A stretch of DNA of 64,000 bases, from assembly GCA_018364635.1 (NCBI GenBank), contig JAGZLR010000001.1, positions 76,533-140,532 of the forward strand, written 5' to 3'. Positions 34,108 through 42,048 of this stretch are shown here, one piece after another. The stretch's first letter is position 1, and every line of letters begins with the position of its first letter. A program made the translations under genes and the position numbers. This DNA comes from Clostridiales bacterium (lineage in GTDB: Bacteria > Bacillota > Clostridia > Lachnospirales > Anaerotignaceae). The notes beneath the pieces are model-generated. The model had not been told where the DNA came from. It made no database searches and saw only the letters and a program-made list of their open reading frames with translations.

Positions 34108-35157
34108 ATGTTAAAAAGAGTGTTAGGCGTTTTGATGGGATGTCTTGTGGCGGCAGCTGTGTTTTTTCTTGGAAACATGGCCTATGTAATGAATTTATTA
34201 AATATTGCTGACCTGCTTCCCCAGTATGCTGTCATTATTGTTGCTGTTATCATTGGAATTATATTTTATTTTAGTTTATCTTCTTATTGCGCCCAGTATT
34301 TGGTCAAACATCTGTCAAGAATGGAAGACGCTTTGGTTAAAATGAACATCAAAGAGCTGCTGGCCTGCGTGTTCGGGTGCCTCATCGGCCTTGCCATCGC
34401 CAATTTAATTGGCATTGCTTTTAGCCATTTAGGGATTTTCGGCACGTGGATTGTGGTCATTTTGAATTTGGTCTGCGGCTATTTGGGCTTTCGTGTGGCA
34501 GGGCGCAAAAAGGACGAGCTAAACGAGGGGATTTTTCGGGACAAAAAAGGCGCCGGCATTTCCGGCAAGCCTAAAATACTGGACACCAGTGTCATTATTG
34601 ATGGAAGGATTTTGGATATTCTTCAGACTGGTTTTATTGAGGGAAAAATTATCATCCCTAATTTTGTGCTGGATGAACTGCGTCATATTGCCGATTCCTC
34701 TGATGCGCTGAAACGAAACAGAGGCCGCAGAGGGTTGGATATTTTAAACGAAATTCAAAAACAGCTGAACGTCCCTGTGGAAATTGTGGACTATCACATC
34801 AAAGAAGTTATGGAGGTGGACAGCAAGCTGTTAAAGATGGGGGCAGACCTGAACGGTTTTGTGGTGACCAACGACTTTAACCTAAATAAAGTGGCGGAGT
34901 TTCAAGGCGTGAAGGTGCTCAACATCAACGAACTGGCAAACGCTGTCAAGCCTGTGGTTCTTCCAGGAGAGGAAATGCGGGTGACAGTCATCAAGGAAGG
35001 CAAGGAAAACAGCCAGGGCATTGCCTACCTAAACGACGGAACAATGATCGTTGTGGAGGGCGGCAAAAAGTACATTGGCGAGACCATTACGGCGGTTGTC
35101 ACAAGTATTTTGCAGACCGCTGCCGGACGGATGATTTTTGTGAAAAAGAAAGACTAA
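34108..35157 (+). CDS. PIN/TRAM-domain membrane protein (YacL-like)
   Basis: This 349-residue protein has about four N-terminal membrane helices (roughly residues 1-130), a PIN nuclease domain (KILDTSVIIDGRILDIL, with conserved Asp residues) and a C-terminal TRAM RNA-binding domain. This is the YacL architecture of B. subtilis. The role in RNA processing is inferred from the PIN fold. The next gene, ispD, follows with about 90 bases. Confidence 0.93.
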   Translation: MLKRVLGVLMGCLVAAAVFFLGNMAYVMNLLNIADLLPQYAVIIVAVIIGIIFYFSLSSYCAQYLVKHLSRMEDALVKMNIKELLACVFGCLIGLAIANLIGIAFSHLGIFGTWIVVILNLVCGYLGFRVAGRKKDELNEGIFRDKKGAGISGKPKILDTSVIIDGRILDILQTGFIEGKIIIPNFVLDELRHIADSSDALKRNRGRRGLDILNEIQKQLNVPVEIVDYHIKEVMEVDSKLLKMGADLNGFVVTNDFNLNKVAEFQGVKVLNINELANAVKPVVLPGEEMRVTVIKEGKENSQGIAYLNDGTMIVVEGGKKYIGETITAVVTSILQTAAGRMIFVKKKD

Positions 35158-35247
35158 GAGGACGGTATGCCGTGGCACACCGTTTTTTTACGGATCGTCA
35201 AAACCAGCGGGTACAAAATGGTTTTGATGAAAGGAGTGAAGTTACAT

Positions 35248-35985
35248 ATGTATCAGGGGCTTACAACTGCGGCGGTGATTGTGGCGGCAGGAAAGGGAAA
35301 GCGCATGGGCACCCAAGTCAGCAAGCAGTTTCTGGAAATCAATGGGAAGCCTATTTTGGCCTACACGTTGGATGTGTTTGAGCACTGTCCGTTTCTTGAC
35401 CGCATTGTGCTGGTGACGGCGGTGGAAAACATTGAATACTGCAAGAGAGAAATTGTGGAGCGGTACGGGTTTACCAAAGTAAAACAACTGATTCCAGGCG
35501 GGTCTGAGCGGCAGTTTTCCGTCTATAACGGTCTTTTGGCGCTGAAGGGGAAGACAGATCTTGTGCTCATTCATGATGGCGTGCGGCCTTTTGTGAAACA
35601 GGAGGATATTTTAAAAACGGTGGAAACGGCGGCAGTTTACGACGCCTGTGTGTTGGGGGTGCCGGTGAAGGATACCATCAAAGTTTGTGACGAAGAAACT
35701 GTCATCACAGATACCCCTAGGCGGGATACGCTATGGAGCATTCAGACGCCTCAAACATTTCGCTACAAGCTGATCTGCGACGCCTATGAAAAGGCCATCC
35801 AGCAGAAGATTGCGGGGACAGATGACAGCATGTTGGCGGAAAAAAACGGCACGGCGGTGCGTGTGGCCATGGGAAGCTACGACAACATTAAAATCACAAC
35901 GATGGAAGATCTATATTTAGCGGAATTTATGGTCCGCCGCAGCATTGAGACCAAATCGACGAAAGGCGGGGAAACAACACCATGA
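35248..35985 (+). CDS. ispD: 2-C-methyl-D-erythritol 4-phosphate cytidylyltransferase
   Basis: IspD activates MEP with CTP in the non-mevalonate isoprenoid pathway. The start is placed at the ATG at 35248, behind AAAGGAG at 11-12 bases. Two upstream in-frame starts extend the frame into a region with no binding site. The 245-residue protein opens TAAVIVAAGKGKRMG (the CTP-binding loop) and has VLIHDGVRPFV and TPQTFRY. It overlaps rnhA by four bases (ATGA). Confidence 0.95.
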   Translation: MYQGLTTAAVIVAAGKGKRMGTQVSKQFLEINGKPILAYTLDVFEHCPFLDRIVLVTAVENIEYCKREIVERYGFTKVKQLIPGGSERQFSVYNGLLALKGKTDLVLIHDGVRPFVKQEDILKTVETAAVYDACVLGVPVKDTIKVCDEETVITDTPRRDTLWSIQTPQTFRYKLICDAYEKAIQQKIAGTDDSMLAEKNGTAVRVAMGSYDNIKITTMEDLYLAEFMVRRSIETKSTKGGETTP

Positions 35986-36446
35986 AGCAAGTGACAATTT
36001 ACACAGACGGCGCCTGTTCTGGAAACCCTGGACAGGGCGGTTACGGCGTGGTGCTTCTCTATCAGGGAGCCCGCAGGGAGCTCTCCGCAGGCTACCAGCG
36101 GACAACCAACAACCGAATGGAGGCGTTGGCTGTCATTCGAGGGCTGGAAGCGTTAAAGGAGCCATGTGCTGTGGATCTTTACAGCGATTCCAAATATGTG
36201 GTGGACGCCATGAAGCTGGGTTGGGCGAAAAAGTGGCAGAAAAACGGCTGGAAGCGGAATAAAACGGAAAAAGCCTCCAATGTGGATTTATGGGAAAGGA
36301 TTTTGGAGCTATGCAACACCCATCAGGTGACATTCCACTGGGTCAAAGGACATGCGGACAATGTGGAAAATGAACGGTGTGACCAGCTGGCGCGGGAGGC
36401 GTTAGGGGGAAACCAGTTATTTCTTGATGAAAATTATACAAAATAG
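35982..36446 (+). CDS. rnhA: Ribonuclease HI
   Basis: RNase HI degrades the RNA strand of RNA-DNA hybrids. The 154-residue protein carries the four catalytic carboxylates in YTDGACSGNPG (Asp), TTNNRMEALAV (Glu), YSDSKYVVDA (Asp) and NERCDQLAREA (Asp). The basic 'handle' (WAKKWQKNGWKRNKTEK) that aids substrate binding is intact. It starts inside the ispD stop and is probably co-translated. Confidence 0.97.
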   Translation: MKQVTIYTDGACSGNPGQGGYGVVLLYQGARRELSAGYQRTTNNRMEALAVIRGLEALKEPCAVDLYSDSKYVVDAMKLGWAKKWQKNGWKRNKTEKASNVDLWERILELCNTHQVTFHWVKGHADNVENERCDQLAREALGGNQLFLDENYTK

Positions 36447-36491
36447 GAATAATTTTGTCTGTTTAAACTGAACGAACTTAGAGAATAATCA

Positions 36492-36520
36492 TTGACAGAA
36501 AATGTTAAACGTGATATAGT
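36492..36520 (+). promoter_or_regulatory. Promoter of the cold-shock gene
   Basis: TTGACA (36492-36497) and TATAGT (36515-36520) are 17 bases apart. The leader is about 60 bases and is rich in A and T up to TAGGAGG. It is shorter than the long leaders of E. coli cspA. Confidence 0.8.
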
Positions 36521-36583
36521 ATATCTATGTTGTAAAACATATATTTTTATCTATTTTTTTCTATTTAGTAGGAGGATTTCGCA

Positions 36584-36784
36584 ATGAAAAAAGGAACAGT
36601 AAAATGGTTTAATGCAGAAAAAGGCTTCGGATTTATCTCCGTTCCAGGCGAAGACGATGTATTCGTACATTTCTCAGCTATCCAGTCCGAGGGTTACAAA
36701 ACTCTGGAAGAAGGACAGGAAGTTGAATTTGAAGTAGTTCAGGGTGCTAAAGGTCCTCAGGCTGCAAACGTAACAAAGTGTTAA
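36584..36784 (+). CDS. csp: Cold-shock protein (CspA family)
   Basis: This 66-residue single cold-shock domain binds single-stranded RNA and DNA. RNP1 is KGFGFI and RNP2 is VFVHFS, within the standard VKWFNAEKGFG opening. The length and acidic character match CspA/CspB. It is monocistronic, with the promoter at 36492 and a terminator after the stop. Confidence 0.98.
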   Translation: MKKGTVKWFNAEKGFGFISVPGEDDVFVHFSAIQSEGYKTLEEGQEVEFEVVQGAKGPQAANVTKC

Positions 36785-36845
36785 TCAATTCATATAGTCA
36801 TTTTTCCCAGTATTACTGGAATTGAATATATATATAGGTTAGCGG

Positions 36846-36883
36846 AAAGCTCTCTGGCATTGCCAGAGGGCTTTTATTTTTTT
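36846..36883 (+). terminator. Terminator of the cold-shock gene
   Basis: The stem AAAGCTCTCTGGC with a GCCAGAGGGCTTT partner (one bulge) is followed by a T-rich tract. Confidence 0.85.
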
Positions 36884-37021
36884 ATCCTTTCGCAAAAAAA
36901 GGCCTGTCAATTGGATTTTCTTTTCTGTATTTTTGTTTTTTTAGACACAGGAAATCCTTTGAAATCGGGATAGAAATTTCTGCTTTTGGGCAAAGATAAT
37001 GGTTAGATCTGCGCTTTATCG

Positions 37022-37050
37022 TTGCGAAGGAAAAAAAACTGTGGTAAAAT
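37022..37050 (+). promoter_or_regulatory. Promoter of typA
   Basis: TTGCGA (37022-37027), 17 bases and TAAAAT (37045-37050) lie 64 bases upstream of the typA start. Confidence 0.6.
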
Positions 37051-37113
37051 ACAGAAAGATTTACAAGATTCTACAAAAAGATGCAAAATTTTGAAGGCAG
37101 GGAGTAATTTTTT

Positions 37114-38955
37114 ATGAGGCAAACAAGAGAAGACATTCGTAATATCGCAATTATCGCCCACGTCGATCACGGTAAGACGACGTTGGTTGACCAGCTGCTC
37201 AGACAAAGCGGAACCTTCCGCTCCAACCAAGTGGTGCAGGAGCGTGTGATGGATTCCGGCGATATTGAGCGGGAGCGAGGCATTACGATTCTTTCAAAAA
37301 ATACCTCCGTACATTTTGGAGATATTAAAATCAATATTATTGACACACCAGGACATGCAGATTTCGGCGGCGAGGTTGAGCGTGTATTGAAGATGGTAAA
37401 CGGCGTTGTGCTCATGGTAGACGCTTTTGAAGGGCCTATGCCACAGACAAAGTTTGTTCTTAGAAAGGCACTGGAACTGGATCTTCCAGTGGTTGTCTGT
37501 GTGAACAAGGTGGATCGTCCAGAGGCGCGGCCGATGGATGTGGTAGACGAAGTGCTGGAGCTTTTTATGGAGCTGGAGGCAAACGACGAACAGCTGGACA
37601 GCCCATTTGTCTTTGCGTCTGCAAGAAACGGCACGGCTTCTCTGGATCCGGAAAAGCAGGATGAGGACATGAAAGTGTTGTTTGAGACGATCATCAATCA
37701 TATTCCAGCGCCGGAGGGGGATGCAGAGGCACCGTTACAAATGCTGATTTCTACCATTGACCACAGTGAATATGTAGGTAGAATTGGTATCGGTAAGGTG
37801 GAAAACGGCACCATCCATGTCAACGACGAGGTCATGGTATTAAACATGCACGACAAGGAAAAGGAAAAGAAAGTGCGGATTTCCAAGCTTTACACCTTTG
37901 AGGGGCTGAGCAGAAAAGAAGTGACAGAGGCGTCCTACGGCTCTATTGTGGCTCTTTCTGGTATTGAGGATATTTCCATTGGGGACACCATCTGTTCTCC
38001 AGAAAAGCCGGAAGCGCTTCCTTTTGTGAAGATTTCTGAGCCAACGCTGTCCATGGTCTTTTCTGTCAACGACAGCCCATTTGCCGGCAAGGAAGGAAAA
38101 TTTGTCACTTCCCGTCATCTGAGAGACAGGCTGTACAAGGAGCTGAACACAGACGTCAGCTTAAAGGTGGAGGATACAGACACGACAGAGGCTTTTCGTG
38201 TCTCTGGACGAGGGGAACTGCATCTTTCTATTTTGATTGAAACCCTCAGAAGAGAGGGCTATGAGTTTCAGGTGTCCAAGCCGGAAGTACTGCTCCATAT
38301 AGAAAACGGCAAAAAGATGGAGCCAATGGAGCTTGTGACAATCGATGTGCCAGAGGAGTTTGTTGGAACAGTCATTGAAAAGCTAGGCAGCAGAAAAGGC
38401 GAGATGACCAACATGTATCCAGGAAACGGCGGTTACACCCGATTGGAGTTTTTAATTCCGGCAAGAGGACTGATTGGCTACAGAAACGAATTTTTGACAG
38501 ACACCAAAGGAAACGGTATTATGAACTCCATTTTTGACGGGTATATGGAATACAAGGGTGAAATCCCAACCCGTTCGCAAGGGTCTTTGGTTGCCTTTGA
38601 AGATGGGGAGGCTGTTGCCTACGGTTTATATAACGCGCAGGACAGAGGGGATCTGTTTATCGGCGCAGGAACTCCGGTTTACCAGGGGATGGTTGTCGGC
38701 AGAAATTCCAGATCTGATGACATGGACGTCAATGTCTGCAAGAAAAAACAGCTGACAAACATGCGTACTTCCGCTTCCGACGAGGCGCTGCGTCTCACAC
38801 CGCCGCTTGTGATGAGTCTGGAACAGTGTCTGGACTTTATTAACGACGACGAGCTGGTGGAAGTAACGCCGGAAAACCTTAGAATGCGCAAGAAAATTTT
38901 GGACAGCAATCTGAGAAGAAAAGCGAAAATCAGAGCCAGCATGGGAGCGCAGTAA
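37114..38955 (+). CDS. typA: Translational GTPase TypA/BipA
   Basis: TypA is an EF-G-like GTPase that binds the ribosome under stress and helps 50S assembly. The 613-residue protein has G1 AHVDHGKTTL, the G2/effector region DSGDIERERGITI, G3 DTPGHADFGGEV and G4 NKVDRPEA. The BipA-type C-terminal domain follows (RGLIGYRNEFLTDTKGNGIM). It is a single gene, and a flippase gene follows 93 bases later. Confidence 0.98.
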   Translation: MRQTREDIRNIAIIAHVDHGKTTLVDQLLRQSGTFRSNQVVQERVMDSGDIERERGITILSKNTSVHFGDIKINIIDTPGHADFGGEVERVLKMVNGVVLMVDAFEGPMPQTKFVLRKALELDLPVVVCVNKVDRPEARPMDVVDEVLELFMELEANDEQLDSPFVFASARNGTASLDPEKQDEDMKVLFETIINHIPAPEGDAEAPLQMLISTIDHSEYVGRIGIGKVENGTIHVNDEVMVLNMHDKEKEKKVRISKLYTFEGLSRKEVTEASYGSIVALSGIEDISIGDTICSPEKPEALPFVKISEPTLSMVFSVNDSPFAGKEGKFVTSRHLRDRLYKELNTDVSLKVEDTDTTEAFRVSGRGELHLSILIETLRREGYEFQVSKPEVLLHIENGKKMEPMELVTIDVPEEFVGTVIEKLGSRKGEMTNMYPGNGGYTRLEFLIPARGLIGYRNEFLTDTKGNGIMNSIFDGYMEYKGEIPTRSQGSLVAFEDGEAVAYGLYNAQDRGDLFIGAGTPVYQGMVVGRNSRSDDMDVNVCKKKQLTNMRTSASDEALRLTPPLVMSLEQCLDFINDDELVEVTPENLRMRKKILDSNLRRKAKIRASMGAQ

Positions 38956-39048
38956 TGTGGAAGGCCTGATTGGTTGAGGGCGTCCCTTTCGGAGAAAAAG
39001 CGCATCATCCGTTGAGGAAGAAAAAGCAAAGGGCTGAGGTGTAAATCG

Positions 39049-40656
39049 ATGACGAAACCTAGAAAAAGAAGCAGTAATTTTATGTTGCAGGCGGCGATTC
39101 TTGCCAGTGCAGGGCTGATTTCCCGATTCTTTGGGTTCCTTTACCGTCCGCCGATGACCAATTTAATTGGCGATGAGGGAATTGCCATCTACAGCGCAGG
39201 GTACTATATCTATACATTTTTGCTGATTCTTTCCTCCGCAGGCCTTCCGGCGGCCATTGGCAAAATGGTATCGGAGCGTATGGCTTTAAAGCAGTACCGA
39301 AATGCCCATAAGGTGTTTCAGGTGGCGATGGCTTGGGCAGCCAGCCTGGGCGCTATTTGTATGGTGGTGCTCATGGTGTGGAGTAAGCCCATTGCAGCGT
39401 TTGTGAATAGCCCTGACAGCTGTTATACACTAATTTCCTTGGCGCCAACCCTTTTGATTGTGGCGGTAATGTCAGTGCTGCGAGGATACTTCCAGGGAAT
39501 GAATACCATGGTGCCGACTGCGATTTCACAGGTGGTGGAGGCTGTATTTAACGCCATTTTTTCTGTCTATTTGGCGTGGGCCTTTGTGGGCTACGGTGTA
39601 GCTTTCGGCGCGGCAGGCGGCACGGCAGGCACAGGCATCGGCGCTTTGGCGGGACTGATTGTGGTGTGGATTGCCTATTTGTGGGCGCGGCCGGATTTGA
39701 TGCGGCAGATGCGGCGGGAAGACGCAGGCGGCCACAGAGAGTCCAGCGGACAGGTGGCAAAAATTCTTTTTAACACCGCAATGCCCATTATTGTTGGGAC
39801 GGCAATTTTCAGCATTACCAATCTTTTGGATATGACCATGGTAATGAGCCGGCTTTTGGCAAGCGGCGCCTTTACTCAGACGGAGGCAAGTGTTCTTTAT
39901 GGGCAGCTGTCAGGGAAATATGTGGTGCTTACCACCTTTCCTGTCAGTTTTTCCACGGCCATGGCTACAGCGGCTGTGCCAAGCATTGCCAGGTCTGTGG
40001 CGTTACGGGACAAAAAAATGGTACGCAAGAAAATCAATGTGGCTTTTCGCATTGCCATGTTGATTTCTATTCCGTGTGCAGTGGGAATCGGCGTACTGGG
40101 GGACCAGATTTTACAGATGCTGTTTCCGGCCTATCCGTCAGGAGGGATGCTGCTGAAAGTTGGGTCTATCTCCATTGTATTTTTGTCCATGTGCCAAATC
40201 GTTACTGGAATTTTACAGGGCATTGGAAAAGTGCGTTATCCAGCCATCAATGCAGGGGTGGGCGCTGTTGTAAAATTTATTCTCAACTACGTTTTAATTG
40301 TCATTCCAGCCATCAACGTGCTGGGTGCAGTCATTTCCACAACGGCCTGCTATATTGTGGCGTCGATTTTAAATACAGTGGTATTGGCCCGCTCCACAGG
40401 GGTTGTGCCGGACCTGATGGGAGGCATTGTAAAGCCTTTCATTGCAAGCTGTATGATGGGTGTGGTCTGCATTCTCAGCTACAAGGGGCTGATGATCGCA
40501 GGGAATAACACGTTTGCTACCGCAGGGGCTATTCTCATTGGTATGGCAGCTTATTTCTTCGCTATGGTGCTGATTCGGGGATTTCGGGATGAGGACTTGG
40601 AGACTATGCCTATGGGAAAGAAGCTGCGGCGGGTACTAAATAAATTTGGGTATTAA
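39049..40656 (+). CDS. SpoVB/MurJ-type polysaccharide flippase
   Basis: This 535-residue protein is a polytopic MOP-superfamily transporter with about 14 hydrophobic helices. It starts with basic residues and FMLQAAILASAGLISRFFGFLYRPPM (quoted in part), the signature start of the SpoVB/YtgP/Amj group. Such proteins flip lipid-linked cell-wall precursors, including those used for spore cortex. Whether it is the general flippase or a sporulation-specific one cannot be told. It lies downstream of typA on the plus strand and ends at a terminator shared with the convergent gene. Confidence 0.88.
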   Translation: MTKPRKRSSNFMLQAAILASAGLISRFFGFLYRPPMTNLIGDEGIAIYSAGYYIYTFLLILSSAGLPAAIGKMVSERMALKQYRNAHKVFQVAMAWAASLGAICMVVLMVWSKPIAAFVNSPDSCYTLISLAPTLLIVAVMSVLRGYFQGMNTMVPTAISQVVEAVFNAIFSVYLAWAFVGYGVAFGAAGGTAGTGIGALAGLIVVWIAYLWARPDLMRQMRREDAGGHRESSGQVAKILFNTAMPIIVGTAIFSITNLLDMTMVMSRLLASGAFTQTEASVLYGQLSGKYVVLTTFPVSFSTAMATAAVPSIARSVALRDKKMVRKKINVAFRIAMLISIPCAVGIGVLGDQILQMLFPAYPSGGMLLKVGSISIVFLSMCQIVTGILQGIGKVRYPAINAGVGAVVKFILNYVLIVIPAINVLGAVISTTACYIVASILNTVVLARSTGVVPDLMGGIVKPFIASCMMGVVCILSYKGLMIAGNNTFATAGAILIGMAAYFFAMVLIRGFRDEDLETMPMGKKLRRVLNKFGY

Positions 40657-40684
40657 AAAAAAGCGGGACGCCCCGCTTTTTTTG
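40657..40684. terminator. Bidirectional terminator between the flippase and the membrane gene
   Basis: The stem AGCGGG/CCCGCT with a short loop is flanked by runs of A and T. It begins at the flippase stop and ends just short of the convergent gene's stop at 40689. Confidence 0.85.
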
Positions 40685-40688
40685 TTGC

Positions 40689-41105
40689 CTACATTCGTGA
40701 TTCATAGAAAAGTTCCACAACAAGATGGATGATGGAGGATATAGTCCAGGCAAAGGCCAGGCCCACACCGATGCCAATCCATGGGGAGGCGCCGGTTTGT
40801 TTTCCCAAAAAGAGGCTGAGGAGAATGAGGCAAAAACAGAGGTTTTGCGTAATCTGAAAGGAGCGGCTTTGAGCTGTCAGACGGATCAGCCGGTTTCGCT
40901 CATCCATCTCCTCCAGGCGGTCTTTCTGAGAGAGGCGGCGGGACAGGCTGACATAGATGGACTGGGCGCTGACGAAAAAAAGAAAGGCGCTTGGAAGGAT
41001 GTTTTTTGTGGCAAAACCGTTTGAAAGGCTGCCAAAGACGTACATCAAGGCCAAAAGACACCAAAAAAGGCCGAAAGCAAACTTCTTTTTATCATAGATT
41101 TTCAT
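40689..41105 (-). CDS. Small four-helix membrane protein (DUF2178-like)
   Basis: This 138-residue protein has four hydrophobic segments. Between helices 2 and 3 is a charged cytosolic loop with EMDERNRLIRLTAQSRSF, a signature seen in DUF2178-type and related proteins that partner an XRE regulator. The start overlaps the end of the XRE gene upstream by 14 bases, so both are one transcript. The function of the family is unknown. An envelope or transport role controlled by the regulator is the best inference. Confidence 0.75.
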   Translation of the reverse strand: MKIYDKKKFAFGLFWCLLALMYVFGSLSNGFATKNILPSAFLFFVSAQSIYVSLSRRLSQKDRLEEMDERNRLIRLTAQSRSFQITQNLCFCLILLSLFLGKQTGASPWIGIGVGLAFAWTISSIIHLVVELFYESRM

Positions 41106-41322
41106 TGTTTTGATCCTCCAATTCTTTATTTTCTTTCAGACAGCATAGCTCCTCCACTGTCACATGAAATACTTGGGCCAATCGATAGGCAAGCATGAGG
41201 GAGGGGCTGTACTGTTCCTTTTCTATAGACAAAATGGTGCGGACAGAGACGTGGACCAAATCTGCCAGCTGCTGCTGGGTAAGGCCAAAGAGAAGGCGAT
41301 ACTGTTTCACTTGGGTTTTCAT
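41092..41322 (-). CDS. XRE-family HTH regulator (76 aa)
   Basis: This small Cro/CI-type protein is almost all helix-turn-helix: YRLLFGLTQQQLADLVHVSV and RTILSIEKEQYSPSLMLAYR. The start is the ATG at 41322, which follows AAGGAT. A longer in-frame ORF begins at 41358 inside the operator. It is the first gene of a two-gene operon with the membrane protein. The promoter at 41373-41401 carries a palindrome overlapping the -10 box, so autorepression is likely. Confidence 0.88.
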   Translation of the reverse strand: MKTQVKQYRLLFGLTQQQLADLVHVSVRTILSIEKEQYSPSLMLAYRLAQVFHVTVEELCCLKENKELEDQNNENL

Positions 41323-41340
41323 AGGAGATCCTTTCTGGGA

Positions 41341-41401
41341 ATATGAAGTTTCCTTCATATGAAGTTAACTTCATATTACGGGAAAGAAAGGCTGTTGTCA
41401 A
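41341..41401 (-). promoter_or_regulatory. Promoter and palindromic operator of the XRE/membrane operon
   Basis: On the minus strand, TTGACA (41401-41396) and TAATAT (41378-41373) are 17 bases apart. A perfect 20-bp palindrome, ATATGAAGTTAACTTCATAT (41357-41376), overlaps the -10 box. A half-site repeat, ATATGAAGTT (41341-41350), lies next to it. The arrangement suits dimer binding by the XRE protein. Confidence 0.8.
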
Positions 41402-41476
41402 GGGGCGGAAAGAAGTTTTAGGACAGATGCATAAGTTTCCTTCTTTTGGACAAACTGGGGACAGGAGGGATGACTT

Positions 41477-41929
41477 ATGTTTGGGAAAAAAACGTTGCTA
41501 TTGACACTTTTGGTTGGATTTCTCTGCTGCGGGCTGAGCATGTTTTCGGCCTACGCTATTTTTTCTACGATGATGGAACAGGAGCAAAACGCACTGGTTG
41601 CGGAGGAACAGCAGCAGGAAGGGAAGGCGGATGATCTGGATACCCGTTTGGTGTTTGAGACAGAGAATCAAAAGAAGCAGCCATCGCCTTTGGCTCCAGA
41701 GAGTCCTTATGAGGCACAGGCGGCGCCAAAAAGCCAAAGGGAAGGGTATCTTCTTGTGGACAAGGACGGATTTTTGGCAGTGTTTACGCCGGATAGAGAG
41801 AAACTTTTGGAGCGGACCGATATTCGGACTGCGTCTCTTCCCACAGAGGAGAGACGGCGGTTAAAAACAGGGATTTTTATTTCCGATGACAAGAAATTGG
41901 CGGCGGCTTTGCAGGACTACAGCAGCTGA
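41477..41929 (+). CDS. BofC C-terminal-domain-like exported protein
   Basis: This 150-residue protein has one N-terminal hydrophobic anchor (LLLTLLVGFLCCGLSMFSA) and a low-complexity linker. Its C-terminal part resembles the BofC C-terminal domain: GYLLVDKDGFLAVFTPD, ERTDIRTASLPTEERRRLK, then a GIFISDD segment and a final AALQDYSS. BofC in Bacillus restrains the SpoIVB signalling protease in forespore-to-mother-cell signalling. In Clostridia the role is unproven. It is a monocistronic gene with AGGAGG upstream and a terminator downstream. Confidence 0.75.
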   Translation: MFGKKTLLLTLLVGFLCCGLSMFSAYAIFSTMMEQEQNALVAEEQQQEGKADDLDTRLVFETENQKKQPSPLAPESPYEAQAAPKSQREGYLLVDKDGFLAVFTPDREKLLERTDIRTASLPTEERRRLKTGIFISDDKKLAAALQDYSS

Positions 41930-41936
41930 CAAAAAA

Positions 41937-41976
41937 ACGGGGGCGGGCAGACATACCGCGCCCGTTGTATTTTTTA
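41937..41976 (+). terminator. Terminator of the BofC-like gene
   Basis: The stem ACGGG-GCGG paired with CCGC-CCCGT (one mismatch) is followed by a T-rich tract. Confidence 0.8.
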
Positions 41977-41985
41977 TGAAATGGA

Positions 41986-42014
41986 TTGCGCGTTTGTGAA
42001 AAAGTGTATATAAT
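41986..42014 (+). promoter_or_regulatory. Promoter of the GH13 gene
   Basis: TTGCGC (41986-41991), 17 bases and TATAAT (42009-42014). Because the -10 box lies over an in-frame ATG at 42015, the transcript must start downstream. This supports the TTG start at 42049. Confidence 0.7.
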
Positions 42015-42048
42015 GCAAATAGATTTCAATGACTTGGGAGGAAGGACT

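Noticed and set aside
24409..37085. A 15-base string GATTCTACAAAAAGA shared by the phage island and the typA leader
   Set aside because: A match of this length is expected by chance in 64 kb of AT-rich DNA, and there is no other shared context.
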